Below, in pieces: positions 51,181-60,883 of a DNA stretch of 64,000 bases. The translations under genes and the position numbers were made by a program. Source of the stretch: Microbacterium sp. SS28 (GTDB taxonomy: Bacteria > Actinomycetota > Actinomycetes > Actinomycetales > Microbacteriaceae). A model generated the notes under the pieces. That model saw only the letters and a program-made list of their open reading frames with translations, was not told the DNA's origin and ran no database searches. The DNA lies in assembly GCF_022761035.1 (NCBI RefSeq), contig NZ_JAKWJP010000002.1:248001-312000 (forward strand), read 5' to 3'. The stretch's first letter is position 1, and each line of letters begins with the position of its first letter.

Positions 51181-51702
51181 TCAGAGCGCGAACTCGAAGC
51201 CGAAGCGCGCCGACAGGAGCGCGACGAGGTCGCGCGGGATCTTCGTGAGATAGGCGGGCGCCGGCGCGAGCGTGTCGGGTCCGCCGATGAAGGGGAAGTA
51301 CACAGGGCCCTCGGTCGCGGCCTCGACGCGGTCGCGCACCGCGACGATGTCCGAGCCGATCCGCCGCAGATCCGTGATCGTGATGGGCGAGGCGAGGCGC
51401 AGCGTGTCGCTCACGGGCATGCGCCAGTGCGGCAGCGTGTCGCCGTGCCGTTCGCGCGACTCCTCGCCGAGCGGACCGAGCACCCGGCCCCACGCGCCGA
51501 TCCCGGGAGGTGTCAGCGTGCGATCCCACACGAAGATCGTGTCGCCGGGCTCGGTGTGGCCGACGAGCTCGTGCGACCACTCGAAGCGGCGCTCGTCCGA
51601 GGACTTCGGCGCGACGAGCGCGTCACCCACGACGCCCTTCGACGGCGCGATCATCCAATAGCGCTCCTCGGGTTGGTCGCGCCACCAGTCGTTGATCGCC
51701 AT
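51181..51702 (-). CDS. Unknown protein, possibly EVE/PUA-like
   Basis: A 173-residue protein not assigned with confidence. The start (INDWWRDQPEERYWMIAPSKGV) and the following segment (ELVGHTEPGDTIFVWDRTLTPPGIGAWGRVLG) resemble EVE/PUA-type folds, which read modified bases in nucleic acids. It is co-oriented with DUF1697. If it is EVE-like, a link to DNA or RNA modification is possible, but no modification enzyme is adjacent. Confidence 0.5.
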   Translation of the reverse strand: MAINDWWRDQPEERYWMIAPSKGVVGDALVAPKSSDERRFEWSHELVGHTEPGDTIFVWDRTLTPPGIGAWGRVLGPLGEESRERHGDTLPHWRMPVSDTLRLASPITITDLRRIGSDIVAVRDRVEAATEGPVYFPFIGGPDTLAPAPAYLTKIPRDLVALLSARFGFEFAL

Positions 51703-51731
51703 GCGTGAAATCTAACCCGAGCCGCGAGGAT

Positions 51732-52337
51732 TCAGCGCGCCGCGGCGCGCACGAGCCCCAGGAAGCGCTCGTGGAATCGCGTCTCGCCCGAGACCTCTGG
51801 GTGGAACGCGGTCGCGAGCAGCGGACCCTGCTCGACGGCGACGACGCCTCCGTCGGGCAGCGTCGCGATCGCGGTCGCCCGCGGGCCCACTGCCGCGACG
51901 AGCGGCGCGCGGATGAACGTCGCGCGCACGGCGTGCCCCTCGAAGCCCGCGACCTCGAGATCCGTCTCGAACGAGTCGACCTGGCTGCCGAACGCGTTGC
52001 GCGTCACGACGACGTCGAGTCCGCCGAAGGTCTCCTGGCCGGCGATGGGATTGGTGAGCCGGTCGGCCAGCATGATCATGCCGGCGCACGTGCCGTACAC
52101 CGGCATGCCCGCGGCGATCGCGTCGCGGATGGGATGCTGCATCCCGAACGACCTCGACAGCTTGTCGATGACGCTCGATTCGCCGCCGGGGATCACGAGA
52201 CCGTCGACGGCCGCGAGCTCGGCGGGGCGCCGCACGAGCGACACCTCGGCGCCGAGCTCGCGCAGCACGTGGGCGTGCTCGCGGACGTCGCCCTGCAGGG
52301 CGAGGATCCCGACGTGCGGTCGGCGTTCGATGCTCAG
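51732..52337 (-). CDS. pdxT: Pyridoxal 5'-phosphate synthase glutaminase subunit PdxT, apparent CTG start
   Basis: Supplies ammonia from glutamine to PdxS. The class I amidotransferase triad is C84 (YGTCAGM), H179 and E181 (FHPEVS). The conserved first strand (HVGILALQGDVREHAHVLRELG) lies upstream of every in-frame ATG, GTG or TTG; the nearest canonical start, GTG 52268, would delete 23 residues including that strand. The only start-like codon at the family N-terminus is CTG at 52337, 4 nt after the pdxS stop, giving 201 residues. Translation coupled to pdxS termination is a likely explanation. Confidence 0.88.
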   Translation of the reverse strand: MSIERRPHVGILALQGDVREHAHVLRELGAEVSLVRRPAELAAVDGLVIPGGESSVIDKLSRSFGMQHPIRDAIAAGMPVYGTCAGMIMLADRLTNPIAGQETFGGLDVVVTRNAFGSQVDSFETDLEVAGFEGHAVRATFIRAPLVAAVGPRATAIATLPDGGVVAVEQGPLLATAFHPEVSGETRFHERFLGLVRAAAR

Positions 52338-52341
52338 CGCG

Positions 52342-53232
52342 TCACCAGCCGCGCTCGGAGAGGCGGTGCGGTGCCGGGAGGTCGGAGACGTTGATGCCGA
52401 CCATCGCCTCGCCGAGGCCGCGCGAGACCTCCGCGATGACCTTGGCGTCGTCGTAGAAGGTCGTCGCCTTCACGATCGCGGCAGCACGCTCGGCGGGGTT
52501 GCCGGACTTGAAGATGCCCGAGCCGACGAACACGCCGTCGGCGCCCATCTGCATCATCATTGCCGCGTCGGCCGGCGTCGCGACGCCGCCCGCGACGAAC
52601 AGCACGACCGGCAGCTTGCCCGTCGCGGCGATCTCGGCGACGAGCTCGTACGGCGCCTGCAGCTCCTTCGCGGCGACGTACAGCTCGTCTTTCGTCATCG
52701 ACTTGAGGACGTTGATCTCGCTCGTGATCTTGCGGATGTGCTTCGTGGCCTCGGAGACGTCGCCCGTCCCGGCCTCGCCCTTGGAGCGGATCATCGCCGC
52801 GCCCTCGTTGATGCGTCGCAGGGCCTCGCCGAGGTTGGTCGCACCGCAGACAAAGGGCACCGTGAAGCCCCACTTGTCGATGTGGTTGACGTAGTCGGCG
52901 GGCGAGAGCACTTCGGACTCGTCGATGTAGTCGACGCCGAGCTCCTGCAGCACCTGGGCCTCGACGAAGTGGCCGATGCGCGCCTTCGCCATGACCGGGA
53001 TCGAGACGGCCTCGATGATGCTGTCGATCATGTCGGGGTCGCTCATGCGCGACACGCCGCCTTGGGCGCGGATGTCGGCGGGCACGCGCTCGAGCGCCAT
53101 GACGGCGACGGCGCCGGCATCCTCGGCGATGCGGGCCTGCTCGGCCGTGACGACGTCCATGATGACGCCGCCCTTCAGCATCTCGGCGAGGCCGCGCTTG
53201 ACGCGGGACGATCCTGTGGTGGGCTCGGACAT
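52342..53232 (-). CDS. pdxS: Pyridoxal 5'-phosphate synthase lyase subunit PdxS
   Basis: Makes pyridoxal phosphate from ribose 5-phosphate, glyceraldehyde 3-phosphate and ammonia; dodecameric with PdxT. It has 296 residues, with the family stretches [41 protein letters not shown] and [13 protein letters not shown]. The ATG at 53232 follows GAGGAG by 8 nt. Divergent from pdxR across a 79-bp gap. Confidence 0.97.
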   Translation of the reverse strand: MSEPTTGSSRVKRGLAEMLKGGVIMDVVTAEQARIAEDAGAVAVMALERVPADIRAQGGVSRMSDPDMIDSIIEAVSIPVMAKARIGHFVEAQVLQELGVDYIDESEVLSPADYVNHIDKWGFTVPFVCGATNLGEALRRINEGAAMIRSKGEAGTGDVSEATKHIRKITSEINVLKSMTKDELYVAAKELQAPYELVAEIAATGKLPVVLFVAGGVATPADAAMMMQMGADGVFVGSGIFKSGNPAERAAAIVKATTFYDDAKVIAEVSRGLGEAMVGINVSDLPAPHRLSERGW

Positions 53233-53249
53233 GGATAGACTCCTCGGTA

Positions 53250-53263
53250 TTGGCCTAGGCCAA
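53250..53263. promoter_or_regulatory. Perfect 14-bp palindrome between pdxS and pdxR, likely PdxR operator
   Basis: TTGGCCTAGGCCAA, fully symmetric, in the 79-bp gap between the divergent start codons. On the pdxS strand a -10-like TATCTT (53269-53264) abuts it, so a bound regulator would block that promoter or its start site. Assignment to PdxR is inference from position and symmetry. Confidence 0.55.
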
Positions 53264-53311
53264 AAGATAGCACGTCGCAGGACGTGATTCCGCAGGCCGC
53301 CAGGGGGTTCG

Positions 53312-54646
53312 ATGGACGACGAGATCACGGGCGCCACGGCTGTCGAGATCGCCGAGAGCGTGCGCCGGCTGCTCGACCGGGCGACGCTGTCCCCCGGCGA
53401 CCCCCTCCCCTCCGTGCGCGCCCTCGCCGATCGCCTGCACGTGAACCGCAACACCGTCATGGCGGCCTATCGCCTGCTCGGGCGCGCGGGAGTCGTCGTG
53501 ACGGCGGGGCGCGGCGGAACCCGCGTCGCGGGGCGCGCGCCCGTCGCGCAGGAGGGGTACGCGATCGACACCGTGCTGCGCGACGTCGGCACGGGCAACC
53601 CCGACCCCGACCTCATCCCCGATCCCTCGACCGCCCTCGCGCACGTCGCGGGGCGCCCCGTCCTGTACGGCGAGCCGGTCATCGACCGCGAGCTCGCGGG
53701 CTGGGCCGACGGATGGATGCGCGATGCCGTCGACCCGGCCCTGACGTTCCGCCTCACGATCACGAGCGGGGCATCGGACGCGATCGAGCGGCTTCTCGCG
53801 CAGGCTCTCACGCGCGATGACGCCGTGGGTCTCGAGGATCCGTGCTTCCTCGCGAGCATCCACACGGTGCGGCTCGGCGGGTATCGCCCCATCCCGATCC
53901 CCGTCGACGACGAGGGGATGACAGTCGACGGACTGCGCGCCGCTCTGGCCGACGGCGTGCGGGCGATCGTCTGCACGCCGCGCGCGCAGAACCCGACCGG
54001 GGCGAGCATCAGCGCCCGGCGCGCGGAAGACCTGCGGAACGTGCTCGCGGCGCATCCGTATGTGCTCGTGATCGAGGACGACCACTTCGCGATGCTGTCG
54101 ACGCAGCCCTACCACTCGCTCATCGGTCCCGATCATCGCCGCTGGGCGCTCGTCCGGTCGGTGTCGAAGTTCCTCGGCCCCGACATGTGCCTGGCCGTCA
54201 CGGCATCCGATCCGCGGACCGCGGAGCGGCTCGCGATGCGGCTCACGCCCGGGACGACATGGGTCAGCCACCTGCTCCAGCGGCTCACGCACGCCCTCGT
54301 GACCGACGGCGAGGTGCTCGCCGAGATCGAGTCGGCGGCGGCGCACTACGCCGAGCGCAACGCCGCCTTCGCGGAGCGCCTCGCGACGCACGGCATCCCG
54401 GCCGTCGCGGGCGACGGACTCAACCTGTGGGTGCGCCTGCCCATCTCGGCGCGCTCCGCGACGGAGCAGCTCATGCGACGCGGCTGGCTCGTGCGGCCCG
54501 GAGACGAGTTCGTCCTCGCGGACGACGACGCCTCGTGGCATCTGCGTCTCACCGTCCACGATCTCGACGACGACGACGCGCAGCAGCTCGCCGCCGACAT
54601 CGCGGCGGCCGCCCGGTCCGGGGAGGCCATGCGCGAAGTGCGATGA
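53312..54646 (+). CDS. pdxR: PdxR-like MocR-family transcriptional regulator
   Basis: A 444-residue fusion of an N-terminal GntR winged helix ([31 protein letters not shown]) with a fold-type I aminotransferase domain that binds PLP as effector. The PLP lysine is K286 (SVSKFLGPD), with NPTGA and IEDDHF also present. MocR proteins of this type control pdxST; the divergent pdxTS and the shared palindrome support the name. It lies 7 bp before pdxY. Confidence 0.9.
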   Translation: MDDEITGATAVEIAESVRRLLDRATLSPGDPLPSVRALADRLHVNRNTVMAAYRLLGRAGVVVTAGRGGTRVAGRAPVAQEGYAIDTVLRDVGTGNPDPDLIPDPSTALAHVAGRPVLYGEPVIDRELAGWADGWMRDAVDPALTFRLTITSGASDAIERLLAQALTRDDAVGLEDPCFLASIHTVRLGGYRPIPIPVDDEGMTVDGLRAALADGVRAIVCTPRAQNPTGASISARRAEDLRNVLAAHPYVLVIEDDHFAMLSTQPYHSLIGPDHRRWALVRSVSKFLGPDMCLAVTASDPRTAERLAMRLTPGTTWVSHLLQRLTHALVTDGEVLAEIESAAAHYAERNAAFAERLATHGIPAVAGDGLNLWVRLPISARSATEQLMRRGWLVRPGDEFVLADDDASWHLRLTVHDLDDDDAQQLAADIAAAARSGEAMREVR

Positions 54647-54653
54647 TCGAGCG

Positions 54654-55505
54654 GTGAAGATTCTCTCGATCCAGTCCGCCGTCGCGTACGGGCATGTCGG
54701 CAACTCCGCCGCGGTCTTCCCGCTCCAGCGGATCGGGGTCGAAGTGCTCCCCGTCTACACGGTGAACTTCTCGAACCACACCGGCTACGGGGCGTGGCGC
54801 GGCCCGCTCATCTCACCGGCCGACGTCGCGGACGTCATCACCGGGATCGAGGAGCGCGGCATCCTCCCCCAGATCGACGTCGTGCTGTCGGGCTATCAGG
54901 GCAGCGAGGGCATCGGCGACGTCATCCTCGACGCCGTCGCGCGCGTCAAGGCCGCGAACCCGTCCGCCGTGTACTCGTGCGACCCCGTCATGGGCAACGC
55001 AAAGTCGGGATGCTTCGTCGCACCCGCGATCCCCGTGCTCCTCCGCGAGCGCGTCGTGCCGAACGCCGACATCATCACGCCCAACCAGTTCGAGCTGGGG
55101 TTCCTCACGGGCACCGAGCCGACCGATCTCGTCTCGACTCTGGCCTCGGCGGATCTGGCCCGCGAGACGGGACCGCGGACGGTGCTCGTCACGAGCGTCG
55201 AGCGACCGGATGCTCCGGCAGGCACGATCGAGATGCTCGCCGTGACGGACGACGGCGCGTGGATCGTGCAGACGCCCCGTATTCCGATGAAGGCGAACGG
55301 ATCGGGGGATGTCACAGCCGCGCTGTTCACGGCGCACTATCGCTCGAGCGGCGATGCCGCGGACGCCCTCGCCCGCACGACGTCGAGCGTCTACGACCTG
55401 CTCGAGCGCACGCACGAGTCGGGCGAGCGCGAGCTGCAGCTCGTCGAGTCCCAGGAGGCGTACGCGCACCCGCGCATGCAGTTCGCCGTCACGCAGGTGC
55501 GCTGA
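54654..55505 (+). CDS. pdxY: Pyridoxal kinase PdxY
   Basis: Salvages pyridoxal by phosphorylation, 283 residues from GTG 54654. The start KILSIQSAVAYGHVGNSAA, PVMGNAKSG, and the anion-hole region NGSGDVTAALF with the catalytic Asp are all complete. Together with pdxR it forms a plus-strand unit, so de novo synthesis and salvage lie back to back under one regulator. Confidence 0.93.
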   Translation: MKILSIQSAVAYGHVGNSAAVFPLQRIGVEVLPVYTVNFSNHTGYGAWRGPLISPADVADVITGIEERGILPQIDVVLSGYQGSEGIGDVILDAVARVKAANPSAVYSCDPVMGNAKSGCFVAPAIPVLLRERVVPNADIITPNQFELGFLTGTEPTDLVSTLASADLARETGPRTVLVTSVERPDAPAGTIEMLAVTDDGAWIVQTPRIPMKANGSGDVTAALFTAHYRSSGDAADALARTTSSVYDLLERTHESGERELQLVESQEAYAHPRMQFAVTQVR

Positions 55506-55529
55506 CCCGGCTGAGCTTCCCGCGGCGCG

Positions 55530-56084
55530 TCAGGCGTCCCAGGCCTCCGCGACGCTCTTTCGGACCTCGCCGAGGAGCTGCGGGAGCGCCTTCGTCTTGG
55601 CGATGATCGGGAAGAAGTTCGCGTCCGTCGCCCAGCGCGGCACGATGTGCTGGTGCAGGTGCGCGTCGACGCCCGCCCCCGCGACCGCGCCCTGGTTCAT
55701 GCCGATGTTGAAGCCGTCACAGTGCGCGACCTTCTTGAGCACGCGCATCGCGCGCTGGGTGAGTGCGCCGATCTCGGCGACCTCTTCGTCCGTGGCCTCG
55801 TCGTACGTCCCGATATGGCGATACGGGCACACGAGCAGGTGACCCGAGTTGTACGGGAAGAGGTTCAGCAGGACAAACGAGGTCACTCCGCGGTGCACGA
55901 TGAGGGCGTCGGCGTCGGTCATGCCGGGTGCCGCGCAGAACGGGCACACTTCGCGCAGCGGCTCGGGGCCGGCCTGGATGTAGGCCATCCGGTGCGGGGT
56001 CCACAGCCGCTGGAACTCGTCCGGGACGCCGGGGATGACGCTCGCCGCGATGAGCTCGGCCTCCCCGGCGCCGCCGTCGGTCAC
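55530..56084 (-). CDS. HIT-family nucleotide hydrolase/transferase
   Basis: A 184-residue HIT protein with the [10 protein letters not shown] active-site motif and a CPFC pair near residue 50 that may bind zinc. These proteins hydrolyse or transfer nucleotide esters; Ap4A phosphorylase-like activity is likely. GTG 56084 overlaps the thrS stop by 4 nt. The thrS-HIT pairing is usual in actinobacteria. Confidence 0.9.
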   Translation of the reverse strand: MTDGGAGEAELIAASVIPGVPDEFQRLWTPHRMAYIQAGPEPLREVCPFCAAPGMTDADALIVHRGVTSFVLLNLFPYNSGHLLVCPYRHIGTYDEATDEEVAEIGALTQRAMRVLKKVAHCDGFNIGMNQGAVAGAGVDAHLHQHIVPRWATDANFFPIIAKTKALPQLLGEVRKSVAEAWDA

Positions 56085-58090
56085 GCCAGATCCTCCGCGG
56101 TGTTCACGAGCGCGTGCGACGCGATGGCGCGCTGCACGAGCGCGATCGCCTCGTCGACGGGGATGCCGTTGCGCTGCGTCCCGTCGCGGAACCGGAACGA
56201 GACGGTGCCGCCGGAGCGGTCCTGCTCCCCCGCAATCAGCTGGATCGGCACCTTGTGGGTCGTGTGGGTGCGGATCTTCTTCTGCATTCGCTCGTCGGAG
56301 TGGTCGAGCTCGGCGCGCACGCCGTCGGCCCGCAGTCGCGCGATGATGTCGCCGAGATAGTCGGCGTACTCCTCTGCCACCGGGATGCCGACGATCTGCA
56401 CGGGCGCGAGCCACACCGGGAATGCCCCGGCGTAGTGCTCGAGGAGGATCGCGAAGAACCGCTCGATCGAGCCGAAGAGCGCGCGGTGGATCATGATCGG
56501 CCGCTTCTTCTGGCCGTCGCGATCGGTGTACTCGAGCTCGAAGCGCTCGGGCAGATTGGGGTCGACCTGCACGGTGGACAGCTGCCACGTGCGGCCGATC
56601 GCGTCGCGCGTCTTCAGGTCGATCTTGGGTCCGTAGAAGGCGGCCTCACCGGGCACCTCGGTGAGCTTGAGCCCACTCGCGACGGCGACGTTGCGCAGCG
56701 CCTGGGTCGAGTAGTCCCAGAACTCCTCGGAGCCGATCCACTTGTCCTTCTCATCGTCGCGCATCGAAAGCTCGAGCTCGAAGTCGTCGAGGCCGAAGTC
56801 GCGGAGCATCGAGATGACGAACTCGAGGACGCGGGTCGCCTCGCCCTCGAGCTGCTCGGGGGTCACGAAGAGGTGCGAGTCGTCCTGCGTGAAGCCGCGC
56901 ACGCGGGTGAGCCCGTGCAGGGCGCCGGAGAGCTCGTTGCGGTAGACCGTGCCGTTCTCGGCGAGGCGCATGGGCAGGTCGCGGTAGCTCCGCGCACGCT
57001 CCTTGTAGATCAGGATGTGCATCGGGCAGTTCATCGGCTTCAGGTAGTAATCCTGGCCGTGCTTCGTGATCACGCCGTTCTCGTCGCGCTCCTCGTCCAT
57101 GACGATGGGCGGGAACATGCCCTCGCGATACGTCACGAGGTGGTTCGAGGTGAGGAACAGGTCCTCCTTCGAGATGTGCGGCGTGTAGACGTAGGTGTAG
57201 CCGCCCTCGATGTGGCGCCGACGCGCGTGCTGCTCCATCTCGCCGCGGACGACGCCGCCCTTGGGGTGCCACACAGACAGGCCCGAGCCGATCTCGTCGG
57301 GGAACGAGAAGAGGTCGAGCTCCTTGCCGAGCTTGCGGTGATCGCGCTTGGCCGCTTCCTCGAGGCGCGCCTGGTAGGCGCGCAGCTCGTCCTTCGTCGG
57401 CCACGCTGTGCCGTAGATGCGCTGCAGCTGGGGGTTCTTCTCGCTGCCGCGCCAGTAGGCGCCCGCGATGCGGGTGAGGTCCCAGCCGTTGCCGACGAGA
57501 CGCGTGCCCGGCACGTGCGGTCCGCGGCAGAGGTCCTTCCAGACCGTCTCGCCGTCGCGGCCCACGTTGTCATAGATCGTGAGCTCGCCCGCGCCGACCT
57601 CGACCGAGGCGCCCTCGGTCTTCTCGGCGCCGCCGCCCTTGAGGCCGATGAGCTCGAGCTTGAACGGCTCGTCGGCGAGTTCGACGCGCGCCTCGTCGTC
57701 CGTCACGACCCGGCGGACGAACCGCTGGTTCTCGCGGACGATCCGCTCCATCTCCTTCTTGATCGCCTTGAGGTCCTCCGGAGTGAAGGGCTCGTCGACG
57801 CCGAAGTCGTAGTAGAAGCCGTCGGTGATCGGCGGGCCGATACCGAGGTTCGCCTGCGGGCGGATGCGCTGGACGGCCTGAGCGAGCACGTGCGCCGTCG
57901 AGTGCCGCAGGATGGCCAGGCCGTCGGGGCTCTCGACGGTGACGGGCTCGACGGCATCCGTCTCCTCGACGAGGGTCGCGAGGTCTTTCAGCTCGCCGTT
58001 GACGCGAAGCGCGATCACGGAGCGGTCGGGGAACAGTGCGAAGCCGTCCGCGGGGTACGACACGGTCGATGGAAGGGCGACGTCAGTCAA
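56081..58090 (-). CDS. thrS: Threonyl-tRNA synthetase
   Basis: Charges tRNA-Thr, 669 residues. N-terminal TGS domain (about 15-75), editing domain with [11 protein letters not shown], class II catalytic core ([22 protein letters not shown] with a zinc Cys) and the C-terminal anticodon-binding domain. TTG 58090 ([16 protein letters not shown]) was chosen, with GGAGA about 9 nt upstream; longer frames upstream are not family-like. Confidence 0.95.
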   Translation of the reverse strand: MTDVALPSTVSYPADGFALFPDRSVIALRVNGELKDLATLVEETDAVEPVTVESPDGLAILRHSTAHVLAQAVQRIRPQANLGIGPPITDGFYYDFGVDEPFTPEDLKAIKKEMERIVRENQRFVRRVVTDDEARVELADEPFKLELIGLKGGGAEKTEGASVEVGAGELTIYDNVGRDGETVWKDLCRGPHVPGTRLVGNGWDLTRIAGAYWRGSEKNPQLQRIYGTAWPTKDELRAYQARLEEAAKRDHRKLGKELDLFSFPDEIGSGLSVWHPKGGVVRGEMEQHARRRHIEGGYTYVYTPHISKEDLFLTSNHLVTYREGMFPPIVMDEERDENGVITKHGQDYYLKPMNCPMHILIYKERARSYRDLPMRLAENGTVYRNELSGALHGLTRVRGFTQDDSHLFVTPEQLEGEATRVLEFVISMLRDFGLDDFELELSMRDDEKDKWIGSEEFWDYSTQALRNVAVASGLKLTEVPGEAAFYGPKIDLKTRDAIGRTWQLSTVQVDPNLPERFELEYTDRDGQKKRPIMIHRALFGSIERFFAILLEHYAGAFPVWLAPVQIVGIPVAEEYADYLGDIIARLRADGVRAELDHSDERMQKKIRTHTTHKVPIQLIAGEQDRSGGTVSFRFRDGTQRNGIPVDEAIALVQRAIASHALVNTAEDLA

Positions 58091-58169
58091 GGCAGGTCTC
58101 CAAGAGGTAATCGGATCAAGGCTACCTGCGACCCGTCGGGGTGAGCGTCCGGCGTGTCCGATCCGACCC

Positions 58170-58199
58170 GTGACGCGGACGCGTCCTTCCCAATATGCT
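58170..58199 (+). promoter_or_regulatory. Possible promoter with palindrome in the spacer
   Basis: GTGACG (58170-58175) and TATGCT (58194-58199) separated by 18 bp resemble -35 and -10 boxes for the downstream hydrolase gene. The spacer contains the perfect palindrome GGACGCGTCC (58177-58186), a possible repressor site. A sequence match only. Confidence 0.4.
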
Positions 58200-58273
58200 G
58201 AAGCGTCGCGGGCGAGGCATGGGGGTCCACACCGCGGCGACGCAGGGCACGGCATCCAATGCAGGGGGTCGAA

Positions 58274-59350
58274 ATGGGCGAAGGCGACGCACCGGGCGCG
58301 ACGAGTGTCGAGGAACGAGAGCGACGGCCGCTGCGATGCGGTGAGGCGACCGTCTACCGATTCGCGACGCAGGACGGCGTGGAGCTTCAGCTCTCACGCT
58401 TCCAGGGCGGCACGAAGGGCCCCGTCATCCTGACGCCGGGCTTCGGCACCTCCTCGATCGCGTACACGATCGACACGACCGACACGAACTACCCCGAGTA
58501 CCTCTTCGAGCACGGCTACGACGTATGGGTGCTCGACTACCGCGCGAGCCCCCTTCTCCCGTCGTCCTCGACGCCGTTCACACTCGACGACATCGCGCGC
58601 TACGACTACCCGGCCGCCGTCTCGAAGGTGCGCGAGGTGTCGGGCGCGGACTCCGTGCAGATCGTCGCGCACTGCGTCGGATCGCTCACGATGCTCATGG
58701 GCATGGGGCTCGGGCTCGAGGGCGTGCGGTCGGCGGTCGCATCGCAGGTGACGCTGCATCCGCGCGGCGGGACGCTCAACGAGCTGCGCGCCGGCATCTA
58801 CGCGGGGAACATCCTCGACGCCCTCGGGGTCGACACGCTGACGACCGAGTTCGACGACGACCCCTCGTGGGTCGAGCAGCTCTACGACAGGGCGCTCGCG
58901 ATCTACCCCGCCGGCGAGGAGCCGTGCGATCGCCCGTTCTGCCGCCGTGTCATGTTCATGTACGGCGAGGTCTACGACCACGACAAGCTCAACGACGCGA
59001 CCCACGACCACCTCGAAGAGGCCTTCGGCGTCGCGAACATGCGCACGCTCACCCACATCACGAAGATCCTGCGCGCGGACCACGCCATCAGCTGGGACGG
59101 CGACCACGACTACCTCGACGACGTCGAGGGGCTCAAGCTGCCGATCGCCTTCATCCACGGCGAGCACAACCGGCTGTTCATCCCCGAGGGCAGTCAGCTC
59201 ACCTACGAGTTCCTCGTCGAGCGCAACGGCCCCGAGCTCTACTCGCGCCACGTGATCCCCGATTACGCGCACATGGACTGCTTCATCGGGAAGGATGCCG
59301 CGCGCGACGTGTATCCCACCATCACCGCCCAGCTCGATCTGCACAACTGA
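58274..59350 (+). CDS. Alpha/beta hydrolase with cysteine at the nucleophile position
   Basis: A 358-residue alpha/beta hydrolase. The nucleophile elbow reads VAHCVGS with Cys (C134) where Ser is usual, preceded by the oxyanion segment LTPGFGTSS. Candidate acid and base residues lie in IHGEHNRLF and [10 protein letters not shown]. It resembles the lipase-like C-terminal domain of some actinobacterial GMC/cholesterol-oxidase proteins, so a lipid or steroid-type substrate is plausible. ATG 58274 has GGGGG upstream; another ATG is at 58259. It lies 18 bp before the next gene. Confidence 0.8.
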   Translation: MGEGDAPGATSVEERERRPLRCGEATVYRFATQDGVELQLSRFQGGTKGPVILTPGFGTSSIAYTIDTTDTNYPEYLFEHGYDVWVLDYRASPLLPSSSTPFTLDDIARYDYPAAVSKVREVSGADSVQIVAHCVGSLTMLMGMGLGLEGVRSAVASQVTLHPRGGTLNELRAGIYAGNILDALGVDTLTTEFDDDPSWVEQLYDRALAIYPAGEEPCDRPFCRRVMFMYGEVYDHDKLNDATHDHLEEAFGVANMRTLTHITKILRADHAISWDGDHDYLDDVEGLKLPIAFIHGEHNRLFIPEGSQLTYEFLVERNGPELYSRHVIPDYAHMDCFIGKDAARDVYPTITAQLDLHN

Positions 59351-59368
59351 CAATCTCGAGGAGCCCGC

Positions 59369-60829
59369 ATGACCAGCGTCGACGAGTCCACCGCAGCGGG
59401 ATCGAGCGCGGCGGGACCACACCCCGCGCTCGCCGACCTTGCGAGCTATCCCTTCCTCTCGGCGCTCACCGACCGCCGTACGCGGCGGATCCCGCGCGGC
59501 TTCTCGGTGAACGCCGGTCCGCTGAGCCACGAGAGCCACAACGACCCCGCGCCCCTCAGCAAGCTCGAGGAGGCGATCCTCGTGAGCACCGTCACGGGCA
59601 TCACGGGCATCACGACGCATGACGGGCCGCTCGTCGAGAAGAACGGCGAGAACGAGCTCGGCACGCCGTTCCTCAACATCCTGGCGCGCACGGGCAGCAG
59701 CGCCGACAACGCGCAGGCGACCCACTTCTTCATGATCAACGACGACGGCATCTTCCTGCTGCGCGCGCCGCGCGGGCAGGAGGCGCTCGATCTGCTCAAG
59801 GACCTGCCGCCGAAGTGGGGCGACCGCACCGAGGCGGACTGGATCGAGGCTGCCGGCAAGTGCATCATCCGGATCTCGGACCGTCGGCTCGACTTCCCCC
59901 GCGAGTGGCCGTACTACCTGGGCTGGAACAACCAGGCCTCGAACGCGCCGGGCACGACAGTCTTCTTCCCCGTCGTGGACTGCACGTGGCAGTACATCAA
60001 CGCGATCATCATCCTGCTCACCGAACCCGGGGGCATGCGTCCGCTCTTCCTCGACGACTGGCGCAGCTTCCACCCCAAGGGGTTCGTGGAGCGGTTCGCG
60101 AAGATCGGCGGCGCACTCGGCATCACGCCGAAGATCCCGTACCACCCGATCGGCGGGCTCTCCCGCGTGCGCAGCGGCTACGTCAACAAGGACAGCCAGG
60201 CTCCGCTCGGCTTCGGAGGCGCGCTCCGCACCGACTACGAGTCCTTCTTCTACTTCCAGAACCTCATGCTCATGGGGCAGTCCATGGGACTCGGCGGCTG
60301 GATCCACGGTTCCGTGTTCCCGCCCTACATCTGGCAGCAGGACGACTCCAAGGGATGGCACGGCCTCGGGTTCCGGCTCGAAGAGCCGAAGAAGCACCGC
60401 AAGTGGCCGCCCGTCCCCGCATCGCAGGCCAACCCCGTCGGCATCGACGGCATCCTCGAGGGACTCACTCCCCCGTACGTCTCGTCGATGGACGAGGCCG
60501 TCGACCGCGTCGTCGAGTCGAAGTACAGCGCGACGGGACCGGCCTACGGCAACGAGAAGGTCTTCGCGAGCTCCTACCGCAACATCGACGATGCCCGCGC
60601 GTTCCTCGAGAAGGGCACGCGGTTCGGCCCCGACGAGATCGCGTACACGAAGGACATCTGCAACTACATCTGGGACACGTACGGGCGCTTCCCGGCCCAC
60701 GTCGATGCCTTCTACACGCCCGGGATGTGGCTGCAGTTCTCCCACCTCGAGATGGAGTACTACGACCGCTTCTTCGACCCGCGGCAGTACACGCGCCAGG
60801 CGGCCCACGACGGGCTCTGGCACCGCTGA
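59369..60829 (+). CDS. 486-residue protein of unknown function
   Basis: Not recognised. It is soluble, with no signal peptide or membrane segments. The N-terminal third (ALTDRRTRRIPRGFSVNAG, PLSKLEEAILVSTVTGITG) faintly recalls FMN nitroreductases, which often have an RRS/RRT-R segment and a PLS-start helix, but I cannot confirm cofactor binding. The rest is rich in aromatic residues (WQYINAII, YESFFYFQNLMLMGQSMGLGGWIHGSVFPPYIW, YDRFFDPRQYTRQ). GAGGAG lies 6 nt before the ATG. Co-transcribed with the Cys-hydrolase and convergent with the peroxidase-P450 operon. Confidence 0.7.
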   Translation: MTSVDESTAAGSSAAGPHPALADLASYPFLSALTDRRTRRIPRGFSVNAGPLSHESHNDPAPLSKLEEAILVSTVTGITGITTHDGPLVEKNGENELGTPFLNILARTGSSADNAQATHFFMINDDGIFLLRAPRGQEALDLLKDLPPKWGDRTEADWIEAAGKCIIRISDRRLDFPREWPYYLGWNNQASNAPGTTVFFPVVDCTWQYINAIIILLTEPGGMRPLFLDDWRSFHPKGFVERFAKIGGALGITPKIPYHPIGGLSRVRSGYVNKDSQAPLGFGGALRTDYESFFYFQNLMLMGQSMGLGGWIHGSVFPPYIWQQDDSKGWHGLGFRLEEPKKHRKWPPVPASQANPVGIDGILEGLTPPYVSSMDEAVDRVVESKYSATGPAYGNEKVFASSYRNIDDARAFLEKGTRFGPDEIAYTKDICNYIWDTYGRFPAHVDAFYTPGMWLQFSHLEMEYYDRFFDPRQYTRQAAHDGLWHR

Positions 60830-60839
60830 TCCTACGGAA

Positions 60840-60872
60840 GAGGCCGGCCCGAGCATCGCCCGGGCCGGCCTC
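60840..60872. terminator. Bidirectional terminator-like hairpin
   Basis: GAGGCCGGCCCG-N9-CGGGCCGGCCTC is a perfect 12-bp stem with a 9-nt loop between convergent genes ending at 60829 and 60884. No strong U-tract on either side. Confidence 0.75.
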
Positions 60873-60883
60873 TCCTCACGCTG

